DNA of 64,000 bases from Cacajao melanocephalus. Taxonomy: Eukaryota > Chordata > Mammalia > Primates > Pitheciidae. The stretch is from contig CAUYLG010017967.1 of NCBI GenBank assembly GCA_963573385.1, positions 1-64,000 of the forward strand, written 5' to 3'. Position 1 is the first letter of the stretch, and each line of letters starts with the position of its first letter. The notes under the pieces are model-generated. The model did not search any database. It had not been told where the DNA came from and saw only the letters and a list, made by a program, of their open reading frames with translations. Positions 47,119 through 60,699 of the stretch are shown piece after piece. The translations under genes and the position numbers were made by a program.

Positions 47119-49544
47119 AACAAAAATATGTAAAATTAATAAAAATCTAAATAATTAATAGGATATACATTCATAGGACAAACTGAAAAGACTTTAAAAA
47201 TTAAGCTTACTGAATTAAAGTATTCCCCCCGACCCCCTACCATGTCTCTTTTTCAGATATGCTAAGATTGATACCCCAGCTCTTTAACTGGAGGATAGAC
47301 TAGTTTATGTTTTAGTAAAAATGTACTACCAAATTATTTGAATTCTACTGCTACATCCTACTGAAAAAATTAAGTTAAAATATGAGCACTGTTTTTAAAT
47401 TCTCCTTCACTTATTGCAGACTTCTCCAAAATAGCAGAATCTTTTTCTTCATGGCCCTAGTTTATTTCCCAGGGCATCACCATTAGTGTCTGTGTTTATC
47501 AAAACTTAGTCTATAAAGTCATTTTTGATAATTTTCCTTTTAGCTTAGCCTCACAAAATCTGTTATTCTAAAGCTGGATAACATGCCACATTCCACCTCC
47601 GCCTGTGCTGCATAAGCACTCTGAATGATGACAGATCAGAGAAGATGGGCCTGCATGCATAATTATTGTGGCATGTAGTTAATGTTGGTTAATAAAAGTA
47701 GGCACACACAATTAAGAGAACATGCTTGATAAAGCTAGGCAGTTTATTAAGGACTTGGGTAAAACAACTGTGAGGAGTTACAAGGATTCATAAACTTCTT
47801 TTTGCCTCCTCCAATGTCACTGTCTCTGATTGTCTTCCCAATCTCTGTATAAGGTTTGTGTCATGCATAATAATTTCCAACTCCCCCTGCCAAACACCCC
47901 ATTCTAGAACAGTTTTGCCTTTTCAACTAGTTACTGTTACCACCATTTAATAAGAAGGTTTTGCTTGGCTTTCTAATCGAAAACTTGCTTTTATCTTTCT
48001 TCATGAAAGAATTGAAATGGCTTCTTTCAGGTTGCTGTAGCCTCTGGGGAGATAAGGACCCTGCGGTTAACAGGATGAGAGATTTTTGTTTAGAAATTTT
48101 TATTTAGACAATGAAAAATGACCTCTGTAAACTCAAAGCTATCTTATTTTTGGGCTTTAGGCTTCTGGCAGATAAATCAATTGGGCCCTTGGGATAGCAA
48201 AGGAAAAACCTTTGCAGTAACTATGTCAGGGCAACGCAATAGATTTGTTGTGAGTATGCAGTTGTGTTGAATGTAGAATGCACTTAAAAATAAATATCAT
48301 TTTATTTTCTATTAAATATTCAAGATCTGGATTCTACTCTTTTCAGCTGTTACAAGGAAATATTTCTTTTTGTAATGCAAACTGAAGAAGGCAGGTATTT
48401 TTTATTTATAAAATATGTGGTTATTGTGATATTTTGATTTTGACTTTTTAATTAATTATGTGCATTCTCTAATGGAGACTGTTTATAGATTTAAATTCTC
48501 AAAATTATATTAAAAATATCAGTATTATAAATGGCTGTTTTGTGGGTAAACAATTTTATTGTTGTCTACATAATACAATAGTAGTTTGTCTAAAAAATGC
48601 TTTTCCAGATTGCCACACATTTTTCACACCTTTTCATAGGCTCAAGGATCTTTGCAGATCCTCATAGCATGAATTTGCACTGCATGCTCACTCTCTAAAG
48701 AAAGAGTGTTGCACTTGGCTGTGTGCTTTTTTACCTCTGTCATGTAGAGTGTAGATTCAGGGTGAAAAGTTATGCAGAATAATCTGTAAATTTGACAAGA
48801 AATAAACCAGGAGACAGATGCTCGCTCAACCAAAATGCATGGATGTGTAGTTGTTAGTAATGGCATTGTTTATCAACATACTGAAGAGACAGTTTTGAAG
48901 GGGTTAATATGTTTTCCTATTGTACAGGAAACCATTACATACATTTTTGCAATGTTAATAAGATTATGATGTAAACCAATAAAATGCATTAGACCAGAAA
49001 TTAAGGCATACTGGAAAATAGAGTTACAATATGCTTAGCAAACAGCACATGAAATGTCACAAGAAAAACAGTGGAAAAGACAGAAGTAAGATTAGAAAAG
49101 TGAGTAAAAAATATAAATAAAAGCTATGCTCCTCCTTTTTTCTTTGACTTTTAACTTTGGGATGAAAGCAAGCCTATTTGATCAGCTTCTTCTATCTTTT
49201 TATCTTTTTCTAAATTTATTTTTTGTTTTTAGGGTATTTTTTTTCTTTCTTAAAGTTGATTAGGCTATCCTCAGAATTAACAGATAAAACATATTTCATT
49301 TATTTTTCTAGGTCCCTCAGTTTAGAAACTTGAATAATATAAAAACATAAAACAAAGATATTATTTAAATATCCTTGAATTGACCGCAGTCACACTTCAC
49401 AATGATCAAATGTAGGTTTCAGTTTTAGGAATACTGGTACAGATAAATGATACATGTTTGGATCTGGATTTTCTTTTCCAGAGTGGGCATGACATCAATT
49501 TCAAAGCATTGAAATAAGTAATAAATGAGATTATGGATATAATA
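47119..49544. other. No recognised feature
   Basis: About 2.4 kb unassigned. A run of C near 47225 (cccccc) and T-rich patches near 49195-49250 are the only notable compositional features. Confidence 0.45.
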
Positions 49545-49755
49545 ACAGTAGCTGATGGTTTCTGAGCACTTGCCTCTGTGGGCACTGTTTACATATGCTT
49601 ATTTATTCCTCACAATAATTATATGAGATATACATTACTATAATAATCCCAATGACTGGTGCAACAGAAGCATAGAAAGGTTAATTCATCCACTAGTATG
49701 TGGCAGCTGGTAATCAAGCCAAGATGCCTGTGCTGTTAACTCCTGCAGTATGGTT
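49545..49755 (-). mobile_element. MIR SINE, antisense
   Basis: Antisense MIR: tagctgatggtttctgagca, ttatttattcctcacaataa, then ataatcccaat, aagcatagaaaggttaa and aagccaagatgcctgtgctg. Confidence 0.82.
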
Positions 49756-52700
49756 CTCTGCACCCAAGTATACAGTGTACATTCAGTAAATACTAGGACC
49801 CCAGTTCTTTTTTTTCACTGAAGTCTAATATATTAACTAAGATATCAGTGATCAACTTCTGTGATTTGAATATTAAAGTATTCAGATTATTAAAGGAAAA
49901 CTACATATTTAAATGTTTAATTCAGTTGTTAGACCAAAGTATGCCTGTTTATCTACCCTTTTGTTGAAATAATATATCACATCAGAATATTCAATAAATC
50001 AGCATTTACATATCCCTATCACAGTATCTACTGTTGATTACGCAAAGTAAACTTATCTCAGGACCTTTACTAATCAGCACCTTAAAAATCAGGTAAAGAA
50101 TAAGTTTATTTGAAGCCAATAGAAAACAATTTACAAATTACTTTCAATTGTTAATTTAATAAAAATCATTGTTGGGCTGTATAATACAAATAACAAAGCT
50201 GATGAATTATCAGATTAAAAGAATTATATTTGGTTATAATTAATAATGAATGCTTCATGAAAAATCTTTGAACCTAAGTTCACTAGACACTTTCTGAAAT
50301 TTGAGTTCTCCGTACACACTAGAAATGGCATAAATGATCAATTAAATTTATAAACTATTCATGGAATCCATGATTATGAAGTTTCACTCATCCCAATAAG
50401 TGACTTATTATTCAACTTTCTGAAAAACAGTTGTAAATCCAGAGATGGGCTACCTAGATCTACAAAAGAGCTACAATAATCACAAACCCCATTTACTGAA
50501 AGTCCATGTATGCTACTCTGAGGTGGTCCCCAGACTCCCACTAAGGATTTGTTGTTATGCTTATCCATTTTCCAAGCTGATTGCAGATTCAAAATATCAG
50601 GTGAGAAAGAATAAAAGAGGGCACTTTTAGGAGCACATAGATGTAACTACAAAGGCTGGTATATCACTAGTAATGTTTAGCTTGGCGTCCCCTACAACAG
50701 TTAATGATCTGTAAGTATGTGTTGAGTAAAGTGGTAGTAGGGAAAGAGAAATCAAATTGCAAAAGTAGGTAGGTAAATAGGACTGCACCAATCTATGATT
50801 GTTTAGCATAGGAGCCAGTGCAACAGTTTGAAAGCTCTTTAAGGCATTACCTTACAATATGTTCATGCTTATAATAATGAGACTTCTTTATCAATAAGAA
50901 CTCATGTTCTAAATACTATGTTTAAGGCATCAAAGTAGTATATGAAATTCTTTGAGAATATTTTTAAAATGTTAGTATTTTAAAAAATTGTGCAGGAATT
51001 TACAAATCCAACTAAAGGAGATAGAAAATAATGAAAATGAAGAGGTAAAAGTGAACATCAAAATAAATAGTATAGGGAGAAGAAAAAGGCTACAGGCTAG
51101 AATATATTAATTTGGAAATGAAATGCATACTACAGCTTTAGTTCTTTGAGAGCAGACACCCTGTTGTATTCTACTTTGCATTAATAATTCTTGTTTGACC
51201 CCAAAATCTGGATTATGGGGAAGCCAAAAATATGTGAAATTTAAGGGGGCACCAAAGTATTCAAAAGTCAAGATAAAGAGTATTTAGAAATAATATTTTA
51301 AAAATAAAAATGAATGCAAAAATTCATGATAAATAAAATACCACAATTTAAAATTTAAAATATTTTAGATTTAAAATAAAGACAAGTTTCTATTTCTTTT
51401 TTATACAACCCTGCATTATTATGTATATACTGTGGTAACAGTCATTTCCAACCAGGCCATGGTCCCTGAGTCCTGCAAGTGCTGCAACCCTCACTAAGGG
51501 TTGAGCATGGCATGCAAACAGATACAGCAATTGTGGAGTCTTCTATATAATATTGCTTGTGACTGTAGAGACTTCATTAACTTTTTCCACTGGGTTCAAA
51601 ATATGGGAAGATATTTTGATAATAAATGTATACTGAAGGGCATATTTATCCTTTTGCCTCAAGTGTCAATGTGTCTCAGCACTGGAATGCTGAACACCTC
51701 CTAATACATAGTTGCTAACTGATATTTATTGAATGAAAAATGGCTAAATGAATTAATGTGGTTATCTTCTTCTTCAAATATGCATTACTAAGATTCAAAG
51801 ATTTGGTGTCCCTTCCAGCTTATATATTTTTTCTTCTTGCTGCATAACTTATGGCCTTTCTACATGTGACATTCTTCCTCAAAGTTGCAAGGGAAGTTTT
51901 AGGGGCGTGATTAGAGATATCTGGATGCTCAAAGAAGGATGTTATAGAAGCTCATGAATAACACACTATGTATGAAATTTTATAATAATAATTTACCAAA
52001 ACTGCCAGTTTCCCCCTACTTTCCTTACTACCTCTATACCTGGAATCTTCCCCATTTTCTTCTCAATTTTATTTAAGCACAGTTTGATACTCAATTTGGT
52101 TAAATATTTCTGAATAATCAGATTTCAGTATTGCAGAAAACTTTAGTTTTGTAACATTCTAATTGCCATCTGTTATTTACATCTTTTATTAATTATTCCT
52201 TTCTAGTATTCTCGTTTGTTTTAAATTTGTTGTGTGTTCTTTCTTGTTTGGAATGATATCTATCTTAAAACTATGTCCATCTTGAAACTCTCTGCAATAC
52301 CTAGCAGATCAGGGAATATAAATATTAATTAATGATCATTTTAATAATAATGATAGAGCAATTTAAGTGCTGTATATCTTTGCTCACATTGCCCTTATGA
52401 CCTCACTGGAATAATATAAATTTTTACAACAAACATAATTTCTTATTTTTGAAAGCCTTTTCTTCTGACTCCATTTTAATATCTCTTATTATTGTTTTGT
52501 TACACATAAATGATGTCAAAAGAGACTCTTGCATTATTTATTTTTTAACTAATATTTGAATAAGACAAAGGTGAGATTTGACATAGGAAACTTTCTGTTT
52601 TTCTAAGGACTAGATCGTATATATGCATATGGTCAAAATGTATTTTTTAGAGATTTTGAAAATATGATGTGGAATGTTGATTTTTTTAAGTAAATAAGAA

Positions 52701-53691
52701 ACAGCACCCTTCAGAAGTCTTATATATTATTTATGATTCTATTTTAAAAAATATTTTTTTATGAGACTATTTTACTTGGATCTTCAAATTGTGCATTTGT
52801 TGGGACCAGTTCACCTACTGGTCCATATCCACATAACTCATGCTTTACACTTATAGACTGGTGTGACACACTGTAATAGAAAATGATGCATTGCCTGAAT
52901 TTAAAGGAACATGGACTATTTCTGGATCTGCCGTGCAGCATGAGATCTGTATCATATTTGAAACAAAGCTAACCAAGCAGACAGAGCAGAAAGATATCTA
53001 TAGCATCCATTAATCAGGGTAGAGTATATATTTTTTCAGCATCTTACTCTATTTGCTTAATATATTTTAAGCCTGAAATGCAGAACAAAAACAGCCTTAG
53101 TGACCATTTACATTGATTCTTACATGATTTTCCTTAGAGAATCATCCCTTGAAAAAGCCAAAGCAAATTTGATTTCTTTGAAAATTGTTACATAGTTAGT
53201 ATTACATATATCCCTTTATTCCATCTTTTTTCCACTGGAGTACTATTAAATATTCTGCAATGTATGCATTTTGGTCTAAACATAAATATATTACTAAATC
53301 TGCCATTTAAAAACAAATTCAAAATAATTTAAAGTGTGTTGTTCATAAGAAATGCAAGCATAAAATTACTTGAAACTTAAACTAGGGAGAGTAAACAATA
53401 GAATCAACTGAAAGTTACATATTCATTCTTTAGACCTTTAGTTTGGGTAAGACTTTAGAAAGTCTTTGAGACAGAATTACCGCGTCTGCCTGAAAGTAGG
53501 CAGCTTACATTTCTCTCCACTCTATAAGGTATATTAAACATCCTCAAGTCCTTTCCCATAGGATTTCTACATCTAAAATTCTTGAAGTTGAGCCACTATA
53601 TTTCCCTCTGTTCAAATTACTTATTTCTCCAAGGGCTGTGAGGTAAGAATGTCTGGGGGTCAGACTAACACATATGTTTACCCCGTCTGCC
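49756..53691. other. No recognised feature (possible L2 3' end near 51.65 kb)
   Basis: Nearly 4 kb without a firm repeat. Near 51640-51735 the order tgtctcagcactggaatgct then tgatatttattgaatgaaaa is L2-like. Otherwise AT-rich single-copy-looking sequence. Confidence 0.45.
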
Positions 53692-54885
53692 CCCCTCATC
53701 TCTCACCTTATACAAAAATCAACTCAAGATGGATTAAGGACTTAAACCTAAGACCAAAGCTATAAAAACTCTAGAAGATAACATTGGAAAAACCCTTCTA
53801 GATATTGGCGTAGGTAAGGATTTAATGACCAAAAACCCATAAGAAAATGCAATAAAAACAAAGATAAATAGCTGGGACATAATTAAACTAAAGAGCTTTT
53901 GCACAGCAAAGGGAGCAGCCAGCAGAGTAAACAGACAACCCTCAGAGTGGGGGAAAATCTTCACAATCTATACATCTGATGAGGGACTAATATCTGGAAA
54001 TTACAAATAACTCACACAAATCAGTAAGAAAAAAAAAATCCCATCAAAAAGCGAGCTAAGGTCATGAACAGATAGTTCTCTCAAGAAGATATACAAATGG
54101 CCAACAAACACATGAAGAAATGCTCAACATAACAATGATCAGGGAAATGCAAATCGAAACCACAATGGGATACCACCTTACTCCTGCAAAAATGGCCATA
54201 ATCAAAAAATTAAAAAAAACAGTAGATGTTGCCATGCATGCGGCAATCAGGGAACACTTCTACACTGCTGGTGGGAATGTAAACTAGTAGAGTTGCTATG
54301 GAAAACAGTGTGGGAATTCTTTAAATAACTAAAAGTAGACCTATCATTTGATCCGGCAATCCCACTACTGGGTATCTACCCAGAGGAAAAGAAGTCATTA
54401 TTTGAAAAAGATACTTGCACACACGTTTATAGCAGCACAATTCACAATTGCAAAATCATGGAACCAACCCAAATGCCCATCAATCAACAAGTGGATAAAG
54501 AAACTCTGGTATAGATATATAGGATGTAGTACTACTCAGCCATAAAAAAGAATGAATTAATAGCATTTGCAGTGACCTGGATGAGATTGGAGACTATTAT
54601 TCTAAGTGAGGTAACTCAGAAATTGAAAAGCAATTATCGTATGTTTTCACTGATATGTAGGAGCTAAGCTATGAGGAAGCAAAGGCATAAGAATGCTACA
54701 GTCCTTGGGGACTTGGGGGATGAGTGGGAAGGGGATAAGGGATAAAAGACAACAAATATGGTGCAGTGTATACTGCCTGGGTGATGGGTGCACTAGGATC
54801 TCACAAATCACCATTAACGAACTTGCTCATGTAACCAAATACCAACTGTACCCCAATAAATTTTGGAAAAATAAAATAATAAACA
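53692..54885 (+). mobile_element. L1PB/L1MA-type LINE-1 3' end, 5'-truncated
   Basis: Sense L1 from the ORF2 reading aaatcaactcaagatggatt. It continues through gcacagcaaagggagcagcc, tgggataccaccttactcct and actactgggtatctaccca to ctactcagccataaaaaaga. The 3' UTR ends in a ctgtaccccaataaatt motif and an A-rich tail. About 1.2 kb is kept. It is more diverged than the L1PA at 46.4 kb. The 65-codon frame is an ORF2 remnant. Confidence 0.93.
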
Positions 54886-54956
54886 TTTAATAGAAGTAAA
54901 ATACCTGTACCTTGCTAGTATTAGGCATCTGTGACATAACCCCTATCCTCATTTGT

Positions 54957-55345
54957 AATTTTTTAATTTTTAAGTTTTGTGGATGCAGAGTAGGTATACA
55001 TATTTATGGGATACATGAGATATTTTAATACCAGGCATACAATATGTAATAATTATATCCGGGTAAATGGGGTATTCATCACCTCAAGCATTTATCCTTT
55101 CTTTGTGCTACAAACAATCCCATTATATTCTTTAGTTAATTTTAAATGTATAGTAAATTATTGTTGACTGTAGTTACCCCGTTGTGCTATCAAATACTAG
55201 GTCTTTATTCATTCTAAGTAGCCATATTTCATTAATGCTTCTCTCTGTATGTTGATTTCCCCTCTTGCCTTTGTATAATCCGCATCCACTCTCTCTTGCT
55301 TTCCCTTACAATCACATCTCCATTCTTCTGAGATAATTATTTTTA
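54957..55345 (-). mobile_element. L1MA/L1PB 3' UTR, antisense
   Basis: Reverse complement of an L1 3' UTR. On the plus strand it reads ttttaatttttaagttttgt, then atttatgggatacatgaga, the caatatgtaataattata block, tcatcacctcaagcattta, and a tgtgctatcaaatactagg block. The T-rich left end marks the poly-A side. It faces the sense L1 that ends about 70 bases upstream. Confidence 0.85.
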
Positions 55346-56098
55346 GGGCTTTGGTAATTGAAAAATTACTTGTCAAGAGTCTTTAAGTGATTTCCATTAC
55401 TAAGCACATATAGCTAACTCTTCCATTTCTGTTTCCATATCTGGTCTAGTTAAATCTTCACAGCTGCATTGAAATCATATGTTCTTAGAAATCAGCTAAA
55501 TGTGTTATGTCATATACACATCTTACACCCTGAAATAGCTGTCCATTCACTATTCCATAGCTCCTGTTAACCTCATCACTGTTCTCCCAGATGTCTTGGC
55601 TGTGCAGCATGAAGAGATACAAGGAGCTGGAAAGGAGGAAAATATAGTTGGGGAATGATATTCTGTAGTTATTTGATCTGTTCACTCAACATTATTCCTC
55701 ACAGTCAGCTTAGAAATAACGTTTAACAATTTTTGCTGTAATATTTCTACATTTACTTCCCCATTTTCATTCTCACAACCACACTGAGCCGAGTTTTGCT
55801 TTCATTACTTCACATCATCCAGTCTCTCCTCTCATCCTTTTCATGCTATAATCTATTTTAGGTACAAAAGAGGGAATAATGTCTCATACCTCTTCAGTGT
55901 TTCCTTTTATCTGACTGTATTAGAATGACGCTCTTCTACCGTCTTCCATCTTGTCCTTTTAATTTCCTCAACTGTATTTTTCTTAGTACATTTCATGAAC
56001 AGTTAATTCCAAAGTCATCTATTGTTTGCAGAGAAGTTGAAAATTGAAAGAAGAAAATTGGAAAGAAGAAATTCTCTCCTTTCTTCTCTTTCATGCTG
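55346..56098. other. No recognised feature
   Basis: Unassigned sequence rich in T and C towards its right end. Confidence 0.4.
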
Positions 56099-56146
56099 TC
56101 TTTCTTTTCTCCTCCTTCCCTCTCCCTTCCCTTTCCCTTTCCTTCT
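56099..56146. repeat. Polypyrimidine tract, 48 bp uninterrupted
   Basis: Only C and T on the plus strand, with irregular TTTCC and CTCC units. The opposite strand is purine-rich, like the tract at 38.7 kb. Confidence 0.9.
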
Positions 56147-56159
56147 GTGATTTTCATTC

Positions 56160-56425
56160 ATTAAACAACTTATTAAATACCTACTAAATATCTGGGTGTT
56201 TACATACCCCGGAGCCAGATGATACATCAGACTTAATTTCACTTCAAGGCTAGGAAGTAAGTAACCTGACATAATGCTAATCTTCACAAGACATTTGTAT
56301 GGGAACTATTAGCTATAATTCATAGAGGTGGAAACTAGGATTGAGAAAGGTTTTATAATACACAGAGGTCACAGAGGATATAACAAATGACCTGGGATTC
56401 AAATCCAGACTTCTTCAGTTCCGGA
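56160..56425 (-). mobile_element. MIR-type SINE, antisense
   Basis: The aataggcctac-type block (aaatacctactaaatat), taatcttcacaagacatttg, aattcatagaggtggaaact and tgggattcaaatccagactt follow antisense MIR order, with an extra stretch in the middle. Confidence 0.6.
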
Positions 56426-56439
56426 ATACATATGTTCCC

Positions 56440-57345
56440 CCATAAAACAACTTGAAAATCCATAAGTCCAGGGCACTGAGGGGGAGGGATAAACACAGAT
56501 GAATTTGAGGTGCTAGAAGCCAGCATGTGTACAGGTTAATGAGTGGACACTGGATCTTGGTGAGATAAGACTGGAGGGTAGGGAGGGATTTGAGTATATG
56601 CAGCATTATAGGCTGTATTACTCAGGTTAATTTTTAGTCTTGTGACCACTGGGGAACCACTGACTTACTTTAGTTAAGTGGGTGGCATAGTAAGATTTAC
56701 ACACTGGAAAGATACCTCGGAGGTCAGGGTAAATGTGGGTGACTAGCAGTGCAGCTAAGATGATGGACTAAGGTGATGTGACTAAAAAGTATTTATAATA
56801 TAAAATGGTAGGATTCACTGCTACATTTGATATGTGCATTAAAGGACACTCTGGTGTGACTCAGAGGTTTCTGACTTCATTACTGGGTAGAAATCAAGTT
56901 TGATCTAGGATGGGATGAAGAGGTGAAATGTTAATTGAATACATGGATGTATGAGGTTAAAGAAAGTGTAAAATAAGAAGAGCCATAGGACCAAGTTCTG
57001 AAGAGCCACAACACTGATGATTGGATAGAAGGAGTGATCTTAGAAAAGAGACAATGAAGAAAGCAATCAGAAATCAGAAAACATGTCAAGGAAACTAAGA
57101 GAGGCAGAAGAAAGATTTTTAAGGCAGAGGGGTCAGTAGCGTCAAATTCTGTTGAAATTAACACTAAAAGTGTTCATCAGAGTTAGTGACTGAAGATCAT
57201 TTCTAATCTTAGAAAGAGCTCTTTGGATCAAGGTTCCAGAAGTCAGATGAGAATGGATGAAGTTAGGAAATAAAGTTTGAAGGAGCAAGAACAATTTTGT
57301 AGAGAGGCAGTAGTGCGAATCAAGAAAGACTGCAGAAAAAGTCAT
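56440..57345 (-). mobile_element. L2 LINE, antisense, strongly diverged
   Basis: Order of blocks on the plus strand: gagataagactggag, the ggaaccactgacttacttta block, and gtgtgactcagaggtttctg. Then come gaagagccataggaccaag and ggggtcagtagcgtcaaatt. This is the reverse complement of L2 ORF2 from its 3' side inward. The match is by pattern order and is weaker in the last 200 bases. Confidence 0.5.
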
Positions 57346-57456
57346 AGTTTGTTTTCCCTTTTTCTTAATATTTTCTTGGAAAAGAATTCCCTTCTTAAAA
57401 TAATTTGAGAATGTAGATTTGTAGCATTATAATTTTCATGTTTTTAAGTACTCTCG

Positions 57457-57480
57457 TTTTTTTTTTTTTTTTTTTTTTTT
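57457..57480. repeat. T24 homopolymer
   Basis: A run of 24 T with no transposon recognised on either side, so it is not obviously an Alu or L1 tail. Confidence 0.95.
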
Positions 57481-57645
57481 GCTAGTCTAATTCTATCATT
57501 CACTCAATTTTACCACTATCTTTGCCACTAAATTTTAAGGTCCTTAAAAGAATAGAATAACGAGCCTATTATTTTATATCTATTTACAGTCTTCTTTTAA
57601 CACAGTATACACATGCATGTAGTGATCAATTAGTCATCAACTATT

Positions 57646-57710
57646 TTATGTATATGAAATATATGTAAAATATGTTTACATATGTATACATATACACATA
57701 TACATATATA
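57646..57710. repeat. AT-rich (TA/CA) simple-sequence patch
   Basis: Irregular tatg, tatac and cata units with no fixed period, ending at the tatatag before 57711. Likely slippage-prone. Confidence 0.7.
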
Positions 57711-57712
57711 GT

Positions 57713-58214
57713 ACTGCAATACATACTATTAATAAAGCAGTTACTCTATTCATGCCAGAAATTCTGAATCAGAATTTCAGTTAATTTTATGTTTTCATTC
57801 CAATGATAACCTTAATATTGTAATTAATTGTGGTTTAGATAATCTGATTGAGTACTAAGCTCTGTCATGAAATTTTAGTACCCAAATTTGCATGTCATTT
57901 TCATTTTATTTTCTTTTATATGAAATCACAGTTTGCTATATAAACAAATTCTGTATTAAGTGAAGGAAAGTTGGGAAAAATTGAATTTACATGCAGTCGT
58001 GGACTGTAAACCTCTGGACCAGAGATGGCTGCTCTGTCAATAGAATCACATTAAATTAAGCAACAGGTAACAGTAAGTAGAAACGACTGTATATGCAACA
58101 AGTTTTAAAAATAACAGGTAATAAATACATGATTAAAAAGTTATATTTCAATCTAATGTCCAACAATAACTAGGTTGAATACCCATTTAATGCAGTTTAA
58201 TAATAGGAATTTGA
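57713..58214. other. No recognised feature
   Basis: AT-rich unassigned sequence up to the start of the AluJ. Confidence 0.4.
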
Positions 58215-58528
58215 GGCTAGGTATGGTGGTTCATGCCTATCATCTAGCACTTTGATGATAGGCTGGGAAGGGAGAATCACTTGAAGCCAGGAGTTTAAGA
58301 CCAGCCTGGTCAACAAAGTGAGACCCCATCTTTACAAAAAATAGAAAACAAATTAGCCAGGCATAGTGATGGATACATGCCTATAGTCCTAGCTACTTAG
58401 GAGGCTGAGTTAGGGGGATTGCTTCATCCTAGATGTTTGGAGGCTGCAGTGAGCTGTGATCATGCCACTGCAATCTAGCTTGGACAATGGACCAAGATCC
58501 CCATCTCTAAAAAAAGGAAAAGAAGAAG
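58215..58528 (+). mobile_element. AluJ, full length, sense, with an internal fold-back change
   Basis: Dimeric Alu: ggctaggtatggtggttcat, aggagtttaagaccagcctg, the A-rich linker, aggcatagtgatgga, gaggctgcagtgagctgtga and an A/G tail. The high divergence fits AluJ. In the left arm the usual cagcactttgggaggctg reads tagcactttgatgataggct, a change explained under repeats at 58236-58262. Confidence 0.93.
58236..58262. repeat. 9-bp fold-back in AluJ
   Basis: Left cctatcatc (58236-58244) and right gatgatagg (58254-58262) are exact reverse complements around tagcacttt. Other Alus have a plain gggagg at the right arm. The new bases are therefore a reverse-complement copy of the left part, as expected from a short template switch. 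Confidence 0.85.
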
Positions 58529-59029
58529 AAAAATAGCACTGTGAACATCCTTGTCCATCTAATTCAAAAGAAAATACAGCTTTAAAGAGTCATCAAGCAA
58601 TACCTTATTAAAATTGGCAAGACAATGATTACGTACAATGTTAGGTTCTCTTGTACTAGAAAAACACTGAAGGCATCACTTTTTACAACACATGTGAGCA
58701 GGGATTCTCTGCGTTAAATATTAGACTTTCTAAATACAAAGCCATGCATATATAGAATTAGATCTGTGCCTACTTCTTTTTACAATTAACTAAACATCAC
58801 TTTTTTACCAATGTCAAAAAATTTTTGAAAAATAATATAAATTTGATTTTTTAAATTTGGTTTAAAAATTTTTCTAATTGTTTTGGGTTTTTATTATCAC
58901 AAATATATTTAAATGTCATTATAATAAAAATTTAAGAAATACAGTATTTGTTTTTCTCTAAAAATAGTCTAAATGTATTATTCATATCAAAGAATACTAA
59001 AAGCATTTGGATTAAAGCAAATTTTTGTA
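58529..59029. other. No recognised feature
   Basis: AT-rich, unassigned. Confidence 0.4.
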
Positions 59030-59325
59030 AAGCATTCCAATTCTTCCTCCCAAGGCAGTTTAAAATCTAATTGATAAAATGGGACATAGTAGTCTTTGAC
59101 CAAGGGATACACAAAAAGATATATTGCTGCAGGCCAGATGTCCAGTGGGCTCTGATGTCATGAATGGCTTCAAGGAGGAAGTAGAACTTGGCTTTATCCT
59201 TGAAGGCTAGGGTAGAGTTTGGCATGGTATTCTAGGAGAGGGAGACAAGATGAGCAATGGTGTACGGAAGTGTGCTCAGGATAATTAGGGCTTCAGTTTA
59301 GCTGGCTGGAGACTGTGTGAAATGA
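59030..59325 (-). mobile_element. L2 LINE 3' part, antisense
   Basis: On the plus strand: ggcagtttaaaatctaattg, ggctttatccttgaaggcta, gcatggtattctaggagagg, acaagatgagcaatgg and cttcagtttagctggctgga. This is the order of the reversed L2 3' region. Confidence 0.62.
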
Positions 59326-60695
59326 TCGGAAGAGATACAATTGCAAAATAGTCTGGGATCAAATTATGGATTAAATACATTTACTCTCAGTAAAGCCACT
59401 GAATAACATCAAATTTTACTCCCTCATATTTATTGCAATTTTATGGTTTTATATAAGTACACAGAGGATGTTTCTTCTAAAGGTTTCTGTGTTTCATAAA
59501 AATATTTTCAAATTAAGTAATTTCTCATAGAAAATGCATGGTAAATAATAAAAATAAAGAAAAAAACTTGTAAAAACACAGTACTGAAATAATCATTGGG
59601 ATTTAGTTGATTACTTTTAGTAAAGTTAGACTTATTATTAAGTTAATTACTTCCCAACCCCATTTTTGTGACTCTTTTCTCATTGTGTTTCACATCCTTT
59701 AGGGAAGTAAGTGAGATAATATGTGTGTAATTTCCTTGCTTATTTCTTCCTTTATTTTTACCCCTTTTCATTCTCCTTTTATCTATAGAAAATGTTATTA
59801 AAATGTTTATAATTGCAACTTTCATTCCTTTCATCTTCCTTTAGTTTACTCATGAATTTTCCAAATGGGGGTATTTGCATCACGTTGTCTTTGGAAATAT
59901 TTGGAGTTTTAGAGATGGAATACAGAAAAACAGTTGATAAAGAACACTTTTTTTTCTTCATTAATAGACCAATATCAGGCCTAACGCTTATCATCGTTCA
60001 TGTGAATCTTTTATATATTTGAACTGCCAACATATAAATGTTGACCAATAAAAACATACTCATAATTTTAAGATGTGTGGATTTTAACAGTTTAACTTTA
60101 TTTAATAAATAAAAACATTTGTCAATCACTTCGTGTTCTATATTTGACAAACACTAGTTCTATTCTGATTTTCATAGAATTCTATAAGGAAATGTTGGTA
60201 GAATACATCACCTTTTATTTTAATGTTCTCTCAGTTAACTTGTCCTATGCTACAGAGCATCCTTGAAAACAACAACCTGCTAAAATTTTAAAGATAGCCT
60301 CCTTCCAGCAGTAAGAATTTCTTCAGAAGTAGAACCTTTTCCAAACATATTAATATTTTCAAAAAGATGATAACCCTGTCAGGGACTAGACTGTCTCCAG
60401 GGTTAAAACCATAATCTGGTAAATAACTTCAACAGAGTATCTCTTTCTCCCTGAATAGGAAACTTTCTCATCAGGGAATCCCACAGATACTCATTTCTTC
60501 AAAGACAGGACCATTAAAACATGTCAGAATCTTCAAAGTGGGAAACATGCCACCCCTTAGCAAAATGAAGTCCTTTAAAGTACAAGCCCAACAGCATTAT
60601 GAAGGCTCTGAAGGAAAAGTCCCAAAGCTCTACAAAATACTGCTTCCAGTACCCAATCCTCAAGATTTTAATTTTAAAATGTTATGCAGATGGTG
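59326..60695. other. No recognised feature
   Basis: AT-rich unassigned sequence. Frames of 60-70 codons on both strands overlap and are chance. Confidence 0.4.
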
Positions 60696-60699
60696 CGTA

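Noticed and set aside
57457..57480. T24 run as the tail of an antisense Alu or L1
   Set aside because: No Alu or L1 sequence follows on the right side.
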